A stretch of DNA of 64,000 nt from Rhizobium terrae (lineage in GTDB: Bacteria; Pseudomonadota; Alphaproteobacteria; Rhizobiales; Rhizobiaceae), in assembly GCF_003425685.1 (NCBI RefSeq), contig NZ_QJKM01000002.1, forward strand, positions 434,001-498,000, read 5' to 3'. The notes beneath the pieces are model-generated. The model was not told where the DNA came from. It did no database searches and worked only from the letters and a program-made list of their open reading frames with translations. Below, piece by piece: positions 10,478-20,213 of the stretch. The translations under genes and the position numbers were made by a program. Positions within the stretch are counted from its first letter, which is position 1. Each line of letters begins with the position of its first letter.

Positions 10478-11176
10478 ATGACCGGTAACCTGCATGAATT
10501 TCCCGATGCCGCAGCCCTCGCCGCCAGCCTGGCGGACGAGGTTGCAGCACGGCTCGAAACGGCGATCCGCGAGCGGGGCGCCGCCTCGCTCGCGGTCTCG
10601 GGCGGCTCGACGCCGAAGCGTTTCTTCGAGGCGCTTGCGACCCGCGATATCGACTGGGGCAGAGTGAGCGTGACGCTGGTCGACGAGCGCTTCGTACCCG
10701 CCGACAATCCGCGTTCCAACCACCTGCTCGTCGCGACGCATCTGCTGAAGGACAAGGCGGCGGCCGCGACCTTCGTTCCGCTCTATTACAACGTGCCCTC
10801 GATCGAGGACGCGGCGGTCATGGCGACGGAAAAGACCGCCGGCATCGGCAATCCGTTCGACGTGGCGATCCTCGGCATGGGCGGTGACGGCCACACGGCC
10901 TCCTTCTTTCCGCATGGCAACAATCTTGACCGTGCCCTCGATCTCTCGGCTCCACGCGGCATCCTGACCATGCAGGCGGAAGGCGCGGGCGAAGAGCGAC
11001 TGACCTTCTCCTTCGCCAGCCTTTCCGATGCACGCTTCCTGGCGCTGCATATCGAGGGCCAGGGCAAGAAGGACGTGCTGGAACAGGCGAAAGCCGGTTC
11101 CGACGAGACGGAAATGCCGATCCGCGCCGTACTCAACCGCGCCGCATCGCCGCTCGAAATCTACTGGGCGCCCTGA
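10478..11176 (+). CDS. pgl: 6-phosphogluconolactonase
   Basis: Hydrolyses 6-phosphogluconolactone to 6-phosphogluconate. 232 aa, the usual length for the bacterial Pgl/DevB type. Motifs visible are SGGSTPKRFFE (phosphate loop), LVDERFVPADNPRSN and LGMGGDGHTASFFP, the family signature. It sits between zwf and edd, so the operon encodes three consecutive steps from glucose-6-phosphate towards KDPG. Confidence 0.96.
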   Translation: MTGNLHEFPDAAALAASLADEVAARLETAIRERGAASLAVSGGSTPKRFFEALATRDIDWGRVSVTLVDERFVPADNPRSNHLLVATHLLKDKAAAATFVPLYYNVPSIEDAAVMATEKTAGIGNPFDVAILGMGGDGHTASFFPHGNNLDRALDLSAPRGILTMQAEGAGEERLTFSFASLSDARFLALHIEGQGKKDVLEQAKAGSDETEMPIRAVLNRAASPLEIYWAP

Positions 11177-11275
11177 CGCGCCCCGAATTGCAACGGCAGC
11201 AATCCCGGTCGGCCATGGGCCTTTCAAAGTCCACCGCCGCTCCCAAGGCCGGGGTTGACCAGAGAGGACAGGACC

Positions 11276-13093
11276 ATGGCCGCCCATTCCAGCATCGAGG
11301 CGATCACCGCCCGTATCGTCGAACGCTCGAAACCGCATCGCGAAGCTTATCTCGACCGGGTGCGGCGGGCGGCCTCCCGCGGTCCGCACCGCGCCGTCCT
11401 TTCCTGCGGCAATCTCGCCCACGGATTTGCGGTCTGTTCCCCCGCCGAGAAGGAGGCGCTCGCAGGAGACGTCGTTCCGAACCTCGGCATCATCACCGCC
11501 TATAACGACATGCTCTCGGCCCACCAGCCCTACGAGACCTTTCCTCCGATCATCCGGGAAGCGGCACGGGAAGCAGGCGGCATCGCCCAGGTCGCCGGCG
11601 GCGTGCCAGCCATGTGCGACGGCGTGACCCAGGGCCAGCCGGGCATGGAGCTTTCGCTTTTCTCGCGCGATGCGATCGCCATGGCGGCCGGCATCGGCCT
11701 GTCGCACAACATGTTCGATGCGGCGGTCTTCCTCGGCATCTGCGACAAGATCGTGCCGGGCCTGGTCATCGCGGCGCTCTCCTTCGGCCACCTGCCTTCC
11801 GTCTTCATTCCGGCCGGGCCGATGACGTCAGGCCTGCCGAACGACGAGAAGTCGCGCATCCGCCAGCTTTATGCGGAAGGCAAGGTCGGCCGCGCCGAAT
11901 TGCTCGAAGCGGAGTCCAAATCCTATCACAGCCCGGGCACCTGCACCTTCTACGGCACCGCCAATTCCAATCAGATGCTGATGGAGATCATGGGCTTCCA
12001 CATGCCCGGCGCCTCCTTCGTCAACCCCGGCACGCCGCTTCGCGAGGCGCTGACCCGCGAAGCCGCCAAACGGGCGCTTGCGATCACCGCGCTCGGCAAC
12101 GAATTCACCCCCGCAGGCGAGATGATCGACGAACGCTCGATCGTCAACGGTGTCGTCGGCCTGCATGCGACCGGCGGCTCGACCAATCACACGCTGCATC
12201 TCGTCGCCATGGCGCGCGCCGCCGGTATCCATCTCACCTGGCAGGATATTTCCGAACTCTCGGACGTCGTGCCGCTGCTCGCCCGCGTCTATCCGAACGG
12301 CCTTTCCGACGTGAACCATTTCCACGCTGCCGGCGGCATGGGCTTCCTCATCAAACAGCTCCTGAAGAAGGGCTACCTGCACGACGACGTGCGCACCGTC
12401 TTCGGCCAGGGGTTGGAGGCCTATACCGTGGAGGCGAAGCTCGGCGAGAACGGGCAGGTCGTCCGCGAAGCGATCCCTGACGAGAGCGGCGACCCGAAGG
12501 TCCTGGCCTCGGTCGAGACGCCTTTCCAGAAAACCGGCGGGCTCAGGATGCTTACAGGCAATATCGGCCGTTCGGTCATCAAGATTTCCGCAGTCAAGCC
12601 CGAGCGGCATGTCATCGAGGCCCCCGCCCTCGTCTTCCACGACCAGCAGGAACTGCAGGACGCCTTCAAGCGCGGCGAACTGAACCGCGATTTCGTTGCC
12701 GTCGTGCGTTTTCAGGGACCGAAGGCGAACGGCATGCCGGAACTGCATCGGCTGACCCCGCCGCTCGGCGTTCTGCAGGACCGCGGCTTCAAGGTGGCGC
12801 TCGTGACCGACGGCCGCATGTCCGGCGCCTCCGGCAAGGTGCCGGCAGCGATCCACATCACCCCGGAAGCCTCCGACGGCGGGCCGATCGCAAAGATCAA
12901 GGACGGCGACATGATCCGTCTCGATGCGGTCGCCGGCACGCTGGAAGTGCTGGTGGATGCGGCGGAGTTTGAGGCTCGCACGCCCGTCGTCGCCGACCTT
13001 TCCGGCAACGAATTCGGCATGGGCCGCGAACTCTTTGCCGCCTTCCGCCGCAATGTCGGCCATGCGGATCAGGGCGCCAGCGTCTTCGCCTGA
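11276..13093 (+). CDS. edd: Phosphogluconate dehydratase
   Basis: Dehydrates 6-phosphogluconate to 2-keto-3-deoxy-6-phosphogluconate, the committed Entner-Doudoroff step. 605 aa, as expected for Edd. IlvD/Edd iron-sulfur and active-site motifs are all present: [43 protein letters not shown] and [16 protein letters not shown]. The ATG at 11276 was chosen because GAGGACAGG lies just upstream; the longer frame from 11255 would start inside that leader. Third gene of the operon; the KDPG aldolase (eda) is not in the window. Confidence 0.97.
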   Translation: MAAHSSIEAITARIVERSKPHREAYLDRVRRAASRGPHRAVLSCGNLAHGFAVCSPAEKEALAGDVVPNLGIITAYNDMLSAHQPYETFPPIIREAAREAGGIAQVAGGVPAMCDGVTQGQPGMELSLFSRDAIAMAAGIGLSHNMFDAAVFLGICDKIVPGLVIAALSFGHLPSVFIPAGPMTSGLPNDEKSRIRQLYAEGKVGRAELLEAESKSYHSPGTCTFYGTANSNQMLMEIMGFHMPGASFVNPGTPLREALTREAAKRALAITALGNEFTPAGEMIDERSIVNGVVGLHATGGSTNHTLHLVAMARAAGIHLTWQDISELSDVVPLLARVYPNGLSDVNHFHAAGGMGFLIKQLLKKGYLHDDVRTVFGQGLEAYTVEAKLGENGQVVREAIPDESGDPKVLASVETPFQKTGGLRMLTGNIGRSVIKISAVKPERHVIEAPALVFHDQQELQDAFKRGELNRDFVAVVRFQGPKANGMPELHRLTPPLGVLQDRGFKVALVTDGRMSGASGKVPAAIHITPEASDGGPIAKIKDGDMIRLDAVAGTLEVLVDAAEFEARTPVVADLSGNEFGMGRELFAAFRRNVGHADQGASVFA

Positions 13094-13181
13094 AGACGCC
13101 GGTACGGCCAATCCGTCATACGCCTGTCTTCAGGCCTTCCTAAGAAGCTCCCAAGCCAACCAACCGCTTGGGAGATCACCT

Positions 13182-14546
13182 ATGTGCGCAGAGATCAGCC
13201 GCCGAAACATGTTAACGCTGATGGCGTCGAGCTCGGCCCTCCCCTTCCTCCCCAATATCGCAGTGGCAGCCGGCCAGGGTTTCCAGGCGATCGTTCTTTC
13301 AGACCTGCATTCCGCCTATGAGCGGATGGGCCAGCTTCTCGCCGTGATCGAAAGACAGATCGCAACGGCGAGCGTTCCGCAGATCATCCTGATCAACGGC
13401 GATATCTTCGAGCTCGGCAATGTCGTCGCCACCCGTTCGGCCGGCGAGATCGACTGGGCCTTCCTCGACGCACTGGCCAAGCTCGCGCCGACCGTCGTCA
13501 ACATCGGCAACCACGAACCGGACCTCGACAACGACCTTGCGCATTTCGTCGAGCGCGCCCGCGGCCTCGGTATCACCGTACTCAGCAACATCGTCGACAA
13601 GCGCACCGGCAAACCCTACGCCGAGGCCGGCAAAGAGATCGAGATCGGCGGACTCAAGGTAAAACTCGCCGCATTTGCGACCGACGCGATCGGCACCTAT
13701 CCGAAACCGACGCGCGAGATGATGGACATCCCGAAGCCTGTGGAATGGGCCAAGGCCAATTTGCCGACGCTGCTTGCCGGGGAAGGCGTCAACATTGTGC
13801 TCAGCCATGCTGGCGTCGTTCCGGATCGCGATATCCTGCCGATCGTACCGGACGGCACGCTGATGATCGGCGGCCACGACCACCTGACGCTGACGCATAG
13901 CCAAGGTGAGACGCGCTACATCCATACCGGCTCCTGGTCGTCGGCGATGATGGTCGCCACCTTCAAGGCCGCCGGCAAGGCGCCAGAGCTTGCACGGATC
14001 GAGATTGACAGGGCCGGACCATCCTCCGCCGTACTGAAGGACCTCGTCCCAGCCGTGCTCGCCAAGCACCTGAAGGACGACGAACGCACAGTCGTCGCGA
14101 AGACGTCCAAGGCCATGACATTGGGCGAGACCGCCCGCTTTGCGGCAGAAGCGATGGCCGCGAAGACAGGTGCCGATATCGGCTTCATCGGCCATACCTC
14201 CTTCGGCACCGGCCTGCCGGCCGGCGACGTGACGCGGTTTGATTACAATGCCGGGCTGCGCTTCGAAGGCAAGCTGATGGTTTCGGACGTGGATGCAACG
14301 GTGCTGATGGCGATCCTCGCCCGCTGCAACCAGGACGGAGACATTCCGCTTGCCGGCCGCACCGGCGACTTCCTCTATGCCTCTCCCAAGGCGCCGGAAG
14401 GCAAGGCGCGTTTCAAGATCGTCTGCAACGACTGGTCGGCGATCAACAAGAAGAGCTATTTCGGCCGCGAGGACATCGTCTTTACCGAGGTGCCGGATCT
14501 CAAACTGAAGCAGCTCGTCGCCGAAACGCTGGCGAAGAAGGCCTGA
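13182..14546 (+). CDS. Tat-exported metallophosphatase, 5'-nucleotidase (UshA-like) family
   Basis: 454 aa. The N-terminus is a twin-arginine type signal (ISRRNMLTLMASSS, hydrophobic stretch, then AVAAG), so the protein is probably periplasmic. The calcineurin-like metal-ligand motifs are in order: SDLH, NGDIFE, GNHEPD, SHAG and GGHDH. The C-terminal ~170 residues match a 5'-nucleotidase C domain (GHTSFGTGLPAGDVTRFDYN). The start at 13182 (GGGAGATC upstream) puts the Arg pair at residues 7-8. The substrate is unknown; a nucleotide or sugar phosphate is likely. It follows edd by 88 bp and may have its own promoter. Confidence 0.85.
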   Translation: MCAEISRRNMLTLMASSSALPFLPNIAVAAGQGFQAIVLSDLHSAYERMGQLLAVIERQIATASVPQIILINGDIFELGNVVATRSAGEIDWAFLDALAKLAPTVVNIGNHEPDLDNDLAHFVERARGLGITVLSNIVDKRTGKPYAEAGKEIEIGGLKVKLAAFATDAIGTYPKPTREMMDIPKPVEWAKANLPTLLAGEGVNIVLSHAGVVPDRDILPIVPDGTLMIGGHDHLTLTHSQGETRYIHTGSWSSAMMVATFKAAGKAPELARIEIDRAGPSSAVLKDLVPAVLAKHLKDDERTVVAKTSKAMTLGETARFAAEAMAAKTGADIGFIGHTSFGTGLPAGDVTRFDYNAGLRFEGKLMVSDVDATVLMAILARCNQDGDIPLAGRTGDFLYASPKAPEGKARFKIVCNDWSAINKKSYFGREDIVFTEVPDLKLKQLVAETLAKKA

Positions 14547-14561
14547 GGCAGCGGAAAACAA

Positions 14562-14592
14562 ATCGCCCGAAACCTTGGAAGTTCCGGGCGAT
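14562..14592 (-). terminator. Hairpin between the convergent phosphatase and PilZ-like genes
   Basis: Arms ATCGCCCG and CGGGCGAT close a 14-15 base loop. Read on the - strand the stem is followed by TTGTTTT, so it fits a rho-independent terminator for the PilZ-like gene. It may also stop + strand transcription. Confidence 0.6.
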
Positions 14593-14622
14593 CCCTGAAG
14601 GTGCAGCTGAAGCCTCCGGCTT

Positions 14623-15030
14623 TTACCAGGAGCGGATATCGAGCGTCCTGTCCTTGTGGTTCGGATGCGTCGAGAACACGAAAATGCGGTTCATTTCCTT
14701 TTCCGTCAGCAGACGCAGGAAGCGGACCTGGATCGTGTTGTTGGCATTGGTGCGCATCAGCAGGCAGCCGACCTTGGTGATGCGGGCGTCGGGAATGTCG
14801 AGGTAAAACTGCTGCGGCAGGTTGTACTGCGTCAATATGCCGAGCACCGCCTCGCTTTGCGAAATGCGAAGAACGTCGCAGCGGCGCTGCGCCATGTTCA
14901 TCACGCCCTTTTCCGTATATTCGATACGCGCAGCGTTCATCGTGTCTTCCATCTTGAACCGCTTCTCGCGGTCGTACATGAAAGACTCTTCCTTGTTCAG
15001 ATAATTGCTTTTGGTCGGAGCGGCACTCAC
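14623..15030 (-). CDS. PilZ-like small protein
   Basis: Up to 135 aa; an in-frame ATG 18 codons in (MYDREKRFK) is an alternative start. The ATG at 15030 has AAGGAGG immediately upstream (revcomp of CCTCCTT at 15037-15043), which favours the longer form. The core is beta-rich with an Arg pair early (AQRRCDVLRIS) and a short PARITKVGCLLMR segment resembling a degenerate PilZ c-di-GMP binding domain. The canonical RxxxR and D/NxSxxG motifs are not clearly intact, so ligand binding is uncertain. Confidence 0.6.
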   Translation of the reverse strand: MSAAPTKSNYLNKEESFMYDREKRFKMEDTMNAARIEYTEKGVMNMAQRRCDVLRISQSEAVLGILTQYNLPQQFYLDIPDARITKVGCLLMRTNANNTIQVRFLRLLTEKEMNRIFVFSTHPNHKDRTLDIRSW

Positions 15031-15097
15031 GACAAACCTCCTTCTTTTAATAGGAGAAGGCTAGCCGGCGAAGTTTAACAGAGCGTTTTGAGGGCCC

Positions 15098-15131
15098 GTT
15101 TCGAGACAATCCTTTCGAGCTGTCTCAAAAA
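15098..15131. repeat. Inverted repeat between aglK and the PilZ-like gene
   Basis: GAGACA-N12-TGTCTC with partly paired T/A flanks lies between the aglK stop and the start region of the PilZ-like gene. It could be the agl operon terminator, though no T tract is evident on the - strand, or an operator for the PilZ-like gene. Confidence 0.35.
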
Positions 15132-15154
15132 CACGGTAAACGCTCAGTAAATCC

Positions 15155-16243
15155 TTAAATACGATAAGTCTTACCTTCCGTATCGAAAAGGTGCAGCTTT
15201 CTGGAGTCCGCCGAGAAACGCATCATGTCGCCTTTCTTCACCTCCAGGATGCCTGGAATCTTGGCAATGATGGGTTCGTGACCGGCAAGCCCTTCGACAT
15301 AGAGCAGCGTCACCTCGCCGAGCGCTTCAACGATGGAGATCCGGCCCTCGAAGAGGTAATCGTCTCCCTTTGCAACGACGAGATCTTCCGGGCGGACGCC
15401 GAAGCTTGCGGCTTTGCCGTTTTCGGAAGGATTGGTCGGTACGGGAACATGGACCGCCTTTCCGCCTTTCAGCGAGACTGTGGTTTCCTCGCCCGCCGAG
15501 GTGATCGTGGCGGGAATGATGTTCATCGCCGGAGACCCGATGAAGCGGGCGACGAAGAGGTTTTTCGGCCGCTCGTAGAGTTCGAGCGGCGGGCCGACCT
15601 GTTCGATGCGGCCGGCGGAAAGCACGACAATGCGGTCGGCAAGCGTCATGGCTTCCACCTGATCGTGCGTCACGTAGATCATCGTCGTGTCCGGCATCTG
15701 CTCCTTGAGCTTGGCGATCTCGATGCGGGTCGCGACCCGCAGCGCCGCATCGAGGTTCGAAAGCGGCTCGTCGAACAGGAAGACCTTGGGATTGCGGCAG
15801 ATGGCCCGGCCGATCGCGACGCGCTGGCGCTGGCCGCCGGAGAGCGCCTTCGGCAGCCGGTCGAGATAAGGGGTGAGTTGCAGGATCTCGGCAGCCGCCC
15901 GCACCCGGCGGTCGATCTCCTCCTTGCTTTCCCTGGCGATCCGCATGCCGAAGGCCATGTTGTCGTAGACCGTGTAATGGGGGTAGAGCGCATAGGACTG
16001 GAAGACCATGGCTATGCCGCGGCGCGAGGGGGGCACGTCGTTGACGAGCTTGCCGTCGATGAACATCTCGCCGCCGGTGATGCTTTCGAGGCCGGAAATC
16101 ATGCGAAGCAGCGTGGACTTGCCGCAGCCGGACGGGCCGACGAAGACCACGAATTCGCCTTGAGCAATGTCCAGGTCGATGCCGTGCAGCACCTTCACCT
16201 GGCCATAGGCCTTGCGGATATCCTTGAGTATCACTCCAGCCAT
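15155..16243 (-). CDS. aglK: Alpha-glucoside ABC transporter ATP-binding protein
   Basis: 362 aa MalK/UgpC-type ATPase that energises the AglF/AglG permease. Walker A GPSGCGKST is at residues 36-44, signature LSGGQRQRVAIGRA, Walker B VFLFDEPLSNLD, and the switch His in YVTHDQVEA, followed by the C-terminal TOBE regulatory domain. The ATG at 16243 is preceded by GGGAGGG; longer upstream frames belong to aglA read out of frame. Last gene of aglEFGAK, 23 bp after aglA. Confidence 0.95.
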   Translation of the reverse strand: MAGVILKDIRKAYGQVKVLHGIDLDIAQGEFVVFVGPSGCGKSTLLRMISGLESITGGEMFIDGKLVNDVPPSRRGIAMVFQSYALYPHYTVYDNMAFGMRIARESKEEIDRRVRAAAEILQLTPYLDRLPKALSGGQRQRVAIGRAICRNPKVFLFDEPLSNLDAALRVATRIEIAKLKEQMPDTTMIYVTHDQVEAMTLADRIVVLSAGRIEQVGPPLELYERPKNLFVARFIGSPAMNIIPATITSAGEETTVSLKGGKAVHVPVPTNPSENGKAASFGVRPEDLVVAKGDDYLFEGRISIVEALGEVTLLYVEGLAGHEPIIAKIPGILEVKKGDMMRFSADSRKLHLFDTEGKTYRI

Positions 16244-16266
16244 GATTTCCCTCCCCTTGTGCTTTG

Positions 16267-17922
16267 TTATAGATGGCGGGCGAAGAACGCCCCCCACGCC
16301 GGCAATGTCACGCGTCTGTCTTCCAGCCCGGCCTCGAAACCGTGGCCGGTCAGCACTTCCCAGTCTCCGACCGGCAGGTCCGTTGCGGTCTCCATGGCGC
16401 TCATGTTGAAGAGGCAGAGCACGACTTCGTTGCCATATCGCCGCTCGTAACCGAGCACGGAACCGTTTTCCGGCAGAAACAGGATTTCGCCCTTGGCAAA
16501 AGCCGGATGCTGCTTGCGGAAGGCCAGAAAGCGGCGGTACTGCTCCAGTACCGACGAGGGGTCGCCGTACTGGGCGCCCACGGCGCGCAGCTGATGCTCC
16601 ACCGGAATGGGCAGCCACGTCCTTTCGGCGGTTGAAAATCCCGCCTGCAGCGCCTGGCTGTCCCAGACCATCGGCGTGCGGCAACCGTCACGCCCCTTGA
16701 ATTCCGGCCAGAACTGGATGCCGTAAGGATCCTGCAGGTCGGCATAGGCGATATCCGCCTCGGTGAGGCCGAGTTCCTCGCCCTGATAGATGCAGACGGA
16801 GCCGCGCTGGCTCATCAGGATGGCGGATGCCATCTTGGCATATCCGTCGCGGTCGAGGACGTCGTGGCCCCAGCGGCTGACATGCCTCACCACGTCGTGG
16901 TTCGAGAAGGCCCAGCAGGCCCAGCCATCCGGCGCGGCAACCGCAAAGGCGTTCTGCACCTCTGCGACGCGCGCCGGCGTCAGCGGGTCGGGCGCCAGGA
17001 ATTCGAAGGCGTAGCACATCTGCATCTTGTCGGTGCCGGACGTGTATTCGCCGACGATTTCAAGCCCGCGCTGGCTGTCGCCCACCTCGCCCACTGCGGC
17101 AATCGCCGGAAACTCGTCGAGCACGGCGCGGAACCGCTTCAAGAATTCCAGGTTCTCCGGCCGGTTCTTGTCGTAGAGATGCTCTTGGAAATTATAGGGA
17201 TTCACCGCCGGCGCGGTGGAGGCATTACGGCGGGACGGATCGAGCGCAGGGTTGTCGCGCAGGTCCTTGTCGTGGAAATAGAAGTTGATCGTATCGAGCC
17301 GGAAGCCGTCGACGCCGCGCTTCAACCAGAAGCGCGTCATGTCGAGCAGCGCATCCTGGACCTCGGGATTGTGGAGATTCATATCCGGCTGCGAGGTCAG
17401 GAAGTTATGCATGTAATATTGCATGCGCGTCGGATCCCAAGCCCAAGCCGATCCGCCGAAGATCGACAACCAGTTGTTGGGCGGCGTACCGTCCGGCTTG
17501 GCGTCGGCCCAGACATACCAGTCGGCTTTTGGATTGAAACGGCTCGACCGGCTCTCGATGAACCAGGGATGCTGGTCGGAACTGTGCGACATCACGAGGT
17601 CGATCATCACCTTGATGCCGAGCCGATGGGCTTCCGCGATCAGGCCGTCGAAATCGGACAGCGAACCGAACATCGGATCGACATCCGTATAATTCGAAAC
17701 GTCGTAACCGAAATCCTTCATCGGCGATGGGAAGAAGGGTGAGATCCAGATGGCGTCGGCGCCGAGCGCCGCGACATGCGGCAGGCGCGCGGTGATGCCC
17801 TTCAGGTCGCCGATGCCGTCGCCGTTCGAATCCTGATAGGAACGCGGGTAGATCTGGTAGATGACGGCTCCGCGCCACCAGTCCTTGTCCGGTGCTGCGG
17901 GGGCGTCTGCGGAAATGTTCAT
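16267..17922 (-). CDS. aglA: Alpha-glucosidase, GH13 family
   Basis: 551 aa cytoplasmic alpha-glucosidase hydrolysing imported sucrose, maltose or trehalose-type alpha-glucosides. GH13 conserved regions are present: DLVMSHSSDQHPWF, GFRLDTINF with the nucleophile Asp210, AVGEVGD with acid/base Glu279, and FSNHDVVRH carrying the transition-state-stabilising Asp. There is no signal peptide, consistent with intracellular action after ABC uptake. It lies between the permease gene aglG (29 bp upstream) and aglK. Confidence 0.96.
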   Translation of the reverse strand: MNISADAPAAPDKDWWRGAVIYQIYPRSYQDSNGDGIGDLKGITARLPHVAALGADAIWISPFFPSPMKDFGYDVSNYTDVDPMFGSLSDFDGLIAEAHRLGIKVMIDLVMSHSSDQHPWFIESRSSRFNPKADWYVWADAKPDGTPPNNWLSIFGGSAWAWDPTRMQYYMHNFLTSQPDMNLHNPEVQDALLDMTRFWLKRGVDGFRLDTINFYFHDKDLRDNPALDPSRRNASTAPAVNPYNFQEHLYDKNRPENLEFLKRFRAVLDEFPAIAAVGEVGDSQRGLEIVGEYTSGTDKMQMCYAFEFLAPDPLTPARVAEVQNAFAVAAPDGWACWAFSNHDVVRHVSRWGHDVLDRDGYAKMASAILMSQRGSVCIYQGEELGLTEADIAYADLQDPYGIQFWPEFKGRDGCRTPMVWDSQALQAGFSTAERTWLPIPVEHQLRAVGAQYGDPSSVLEQYRRFLAFRKQHPAFAKGEILFLPENGSVLGYERRYGNEVVLCLFNMSAMETATDLPVGDWEVLTGHGFEAGLEDRRVTLPAWGAFFARHL

Positions 17923-17951
17923 TCAATATCCTATGTCGTTTTTCGTGTTGA

Positions 17952-19109
17952 TCAGCCGCCCTTCACGGAGCCGGCAAGCAGGCCGCGAACCAGATACCGT
18001 TGCAGTGCAAAAAAGACGATAATCGGCACGACGATCGTTATGAAGGCCGACGCCGTCAGTATCTCCCATTTTCCGCCCATCGACCCCAGAAGCGCATTGA
18101 GCGCACCGGTCAGGACAAGCTGATCCTTGCCGGTGCCGAGGAAGACCATGGCGACGAGAAGGTCGTTCCACGTCCAGAGGAACTGGAAGATCGAAAAGGA
18201 GGCCAGCGCCGGAAAGGACAGCGGCAGGATGATCTTGACGAAGATCTCGAAATCGCTGGCGCCGTCGACACGGGCGGATTCGATGATCTCCCGCGGCAGG
18301 CCGGCAATGTAGTTGCGCAGGAGATAGATCGCCAGCGGCATGCCGAAAGCCGAATGGGCAAGCCAGATGCCCGCATAGCTGCGCGACGGAACGCCGAAGA
18401 AGTTGCCGATCTCGTTATACATCCTGAGAAGCGGAATGAGCGACATCTGAAGGGGGACGACAATGAGCCCCACGACCATGGCGATGATCAGGGCACGGCC
18501 GGGAAACTCCATCCAGGACAGCGCATATGCCGCGAACGCGGCGATCAGGATTGGAATGATCGTCGCCGGGATGGCGACCGTCAATGAGTTGACGAAGGAC
18601 TGACCGATTCCCTGCGAGGTCAAGACCGTACGATAATTGTCGGTGGTGAACGAAGGCGGCGTCGCGACGGAAAGGTAGACGCGCTTGCCGCGGCCCTCGA
18701 AAGGCGCATTCTTGGAGTAGATGTAGCTGCCGTCCTCGTTGATGGTCAGCGTCTCGCCGTTTCCGATGTCGGCGGTCTGCCCGGCCGGAAACTCCGTCGG
18801 CGCTGCAACGCGCGTGCCGAAGGCGCGCACCGTTCCGCCTTGTCCCCCTTCGAAGACCGAGCCTGAAATGACGTAGTTCGCACCCTCCTGCCGGGCAGTG
18901 GACGGTTCGCCAAGCCGGGCAGCGCTTGTTTCGGCCGCGCCGGTGAAGGCCGTCCACCAGCCGGACGCGGTGATCTGGCCCGCATCCCGGAAGGAGGTGA
19001 CGAGAATGCCGAGCGTCGGGATCAGCCAGACGATGCAGATGAGAAGAACGGAGACGTGGACGACGAGGCGGGGAAGGCCGACGCGGCGGAGGCTTGCGAT
19101 TGCAGTCAT
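17952..19109 (-). CDS. aglG: Alpha-glucoside ABC transporter permease AglG
   Basis: 385 aa inner-membrane permease of the MalG type. The EAA loop (ESARVDGASDFEIFVKIILP) lies near residue 280. Unlike MalG (~296 aa) it has roughly 100 extra residues between the first membrane helix and the permease core, a periplasmic beta-rich segment including GNGETLTINEDGSYIY. Extended AglG proteins of this kind occur in rhizobial agl operons. It starts 1 bp after the aglF stop, implying coupled translation. Confidence 0.94.
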   Translation of the reverse strand: MTAIASLRRVGLPRLVVHVSVLLICIVWLIPTLGILVTSFRDAGQITASGWWTAFTGAAETSAARLGEPSTARQEGANYVISGSVFEGGQGGTVRAFGTRVAAPTEFPAGQTADIGNGETLTINEDGSYIYSKNAPFEGRGKRVYLSVATPPSFTTDNYRTVLTSQGIGQSFVNSLTVAIPATIIPILIAAFAAYALSWMEFPGRALIIAMVVGLIVVPLQMSLIPLLRMYNEIGNFFGVPSRSYAGIWLAHSAFGMPLAIYLLRNYIAGLPREIIESARVDGASDFEIFVKIILPLSFPALASFSIFQFLWTWNDLLVAMVFLGTGKDQLVLTGALNALLGSMGGKWEILTASAFITIVVPIIVFFALQRYLVRGLLAGSVKGG

Positions 19110-19110
19110 C

Positions 19111-20124
19111 TCAATGGCCCCCCATTTCCTTGTTCGCCTGGCGGATGTTCCAGATCATGATGGGGGTGACGGCGGCCATGATGACCAGCGCTATGACGGC
19201 GCTCCGGCCGCTGTCGCCGCCGCCGCGGAACATCCAGTCGAACATCAGGTTCGCCAGCACCATGGTGTTCCACTGGCCGTTGGTCATGGTCAGCACGATG
19301 TCGAAGACCTTCAGGACGAGAATGGTGATCGTCGTCCAGACGACGGCGATCGTGCCCCATATCTGCGGGACCATGATCTTCCAGAAGATCTGCCAGCCAT
19401 TGGCGCCGTCGATGACGGCCGCCTCGATGGTTTCCTCCGGAATGCCGCGCAGCGCGGCCGACAGGATGACCATGGCAAAGCCCGTCTGGATCCAGATGAG
19501 GATGATCATCAGAAAGAAGTTGTTCCAGAAGGGCAAGGAAATCCAGACCTGCGGCTGGCCGCCGAAAGCTTCAACGATGGCGTTGAGCAGGCCGATCTGC
19601 GCTCCGTTGCCGCCGCGATATTCGTAGATGAACTTCCAGATGACCGAGGCCCCGACGAAGGAGATCGCCATCGGCATGAAGATCAGGCTTTTGGCGATAT
19701 TGCCCCACCAGATGCGGTCGGTCAGTACCGCGATGACAAGGCCGAAAAAGGTGCAGGCAGCCGGGACCACGGCAAGCCAGAGGATGTTGTTGAAGATCGA
19801 CTGCCGGAACTGGCCGTCCTGGATTGCCCATCGATAGTTCGCGAGGCCGACGAAATTGCCGCCCGACCGATCGTAGAAGGACAGGATGAAGGTGGCGATG
19901 ACAGGATAGACGAGATAGACGACGAGCAGGATCAGCGCCGGGCCGAGAAACAGCCAGGGGCGCACCACCGCGCGCCGGTTGAGATTGACGGACGCGGCGC
20001 GGACGTTGTCCTCCGGCACGGGAAAGGCGAGCTGCAGCGCCTTGTCGGAGAGCCAGTAATACAACGCACAGACAAAAACGCCGGCGATCACGACGCCGAC
20101 GGCTGAAACGATCTGCGAGATCAT
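19111..20124 (-). CDS. aglF: Alpha-glucoside ABC transporter permease AglF
   Basis: 337 aa MalF-like permease with several hydrophobic helices (WLFLGPALILLVVYLVYPV, FFLMIILIWIQTGFAMVIL). The EAA loop reads EAAVIDGANGWQIFWKIMVP and contacts the AglK ATPase. It pairs with AglG to form the transmembrane channel and receives sugar from AglE. It follows aglE by about 90 bp. Confidence 0.94.
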   Translation of the reverse strand: MISQIVSAVGVVIAGVFVCALYYWLSDKALQLAFPVPEDNVRAASVNLNRRAVVRPWLFLGPALILLVVYLVYPVIATFILSFYDRSGGNFVGLANYRWAIQDGQFRQSIFNNILWLAVVPAACTFFGLVIAVLTDRIWWGNIAKSLIFMPMAISFVGASVIWKFIYEYRGGNGAQIGLLNAIVEAFGGQPQVWISLPFWNNFFLMIILIWIQTGFAMVILSAALRGIPEETIEAAVIDGANGWQIFWKIMVPQIWGTIAVVWTTITILVLKVFDIVLTMTNGQWNTMVLANLMFDWMFRGGGDSGRSAVIALVIMAAVTPIMIWNIRQANKEMGGH

Positions 20125-20213
20125 GCCTCTCCCCTTTTCACCGTTCTATGCGGATCTTTTTGATGAGACCGCGCCGGGACCGGCGCGGTTCGATATCAGC
20201 GCCTGCGGAGGAC

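Noticed and set aside
8717..11791. A 1024-codon frame on the - strand opposite zwf-pgl-edd
   Set aside because: It is the antisense shadow of three well-supported genes; the high-GC codon pattern keeps the opposite frame open. The translation has no family motif.
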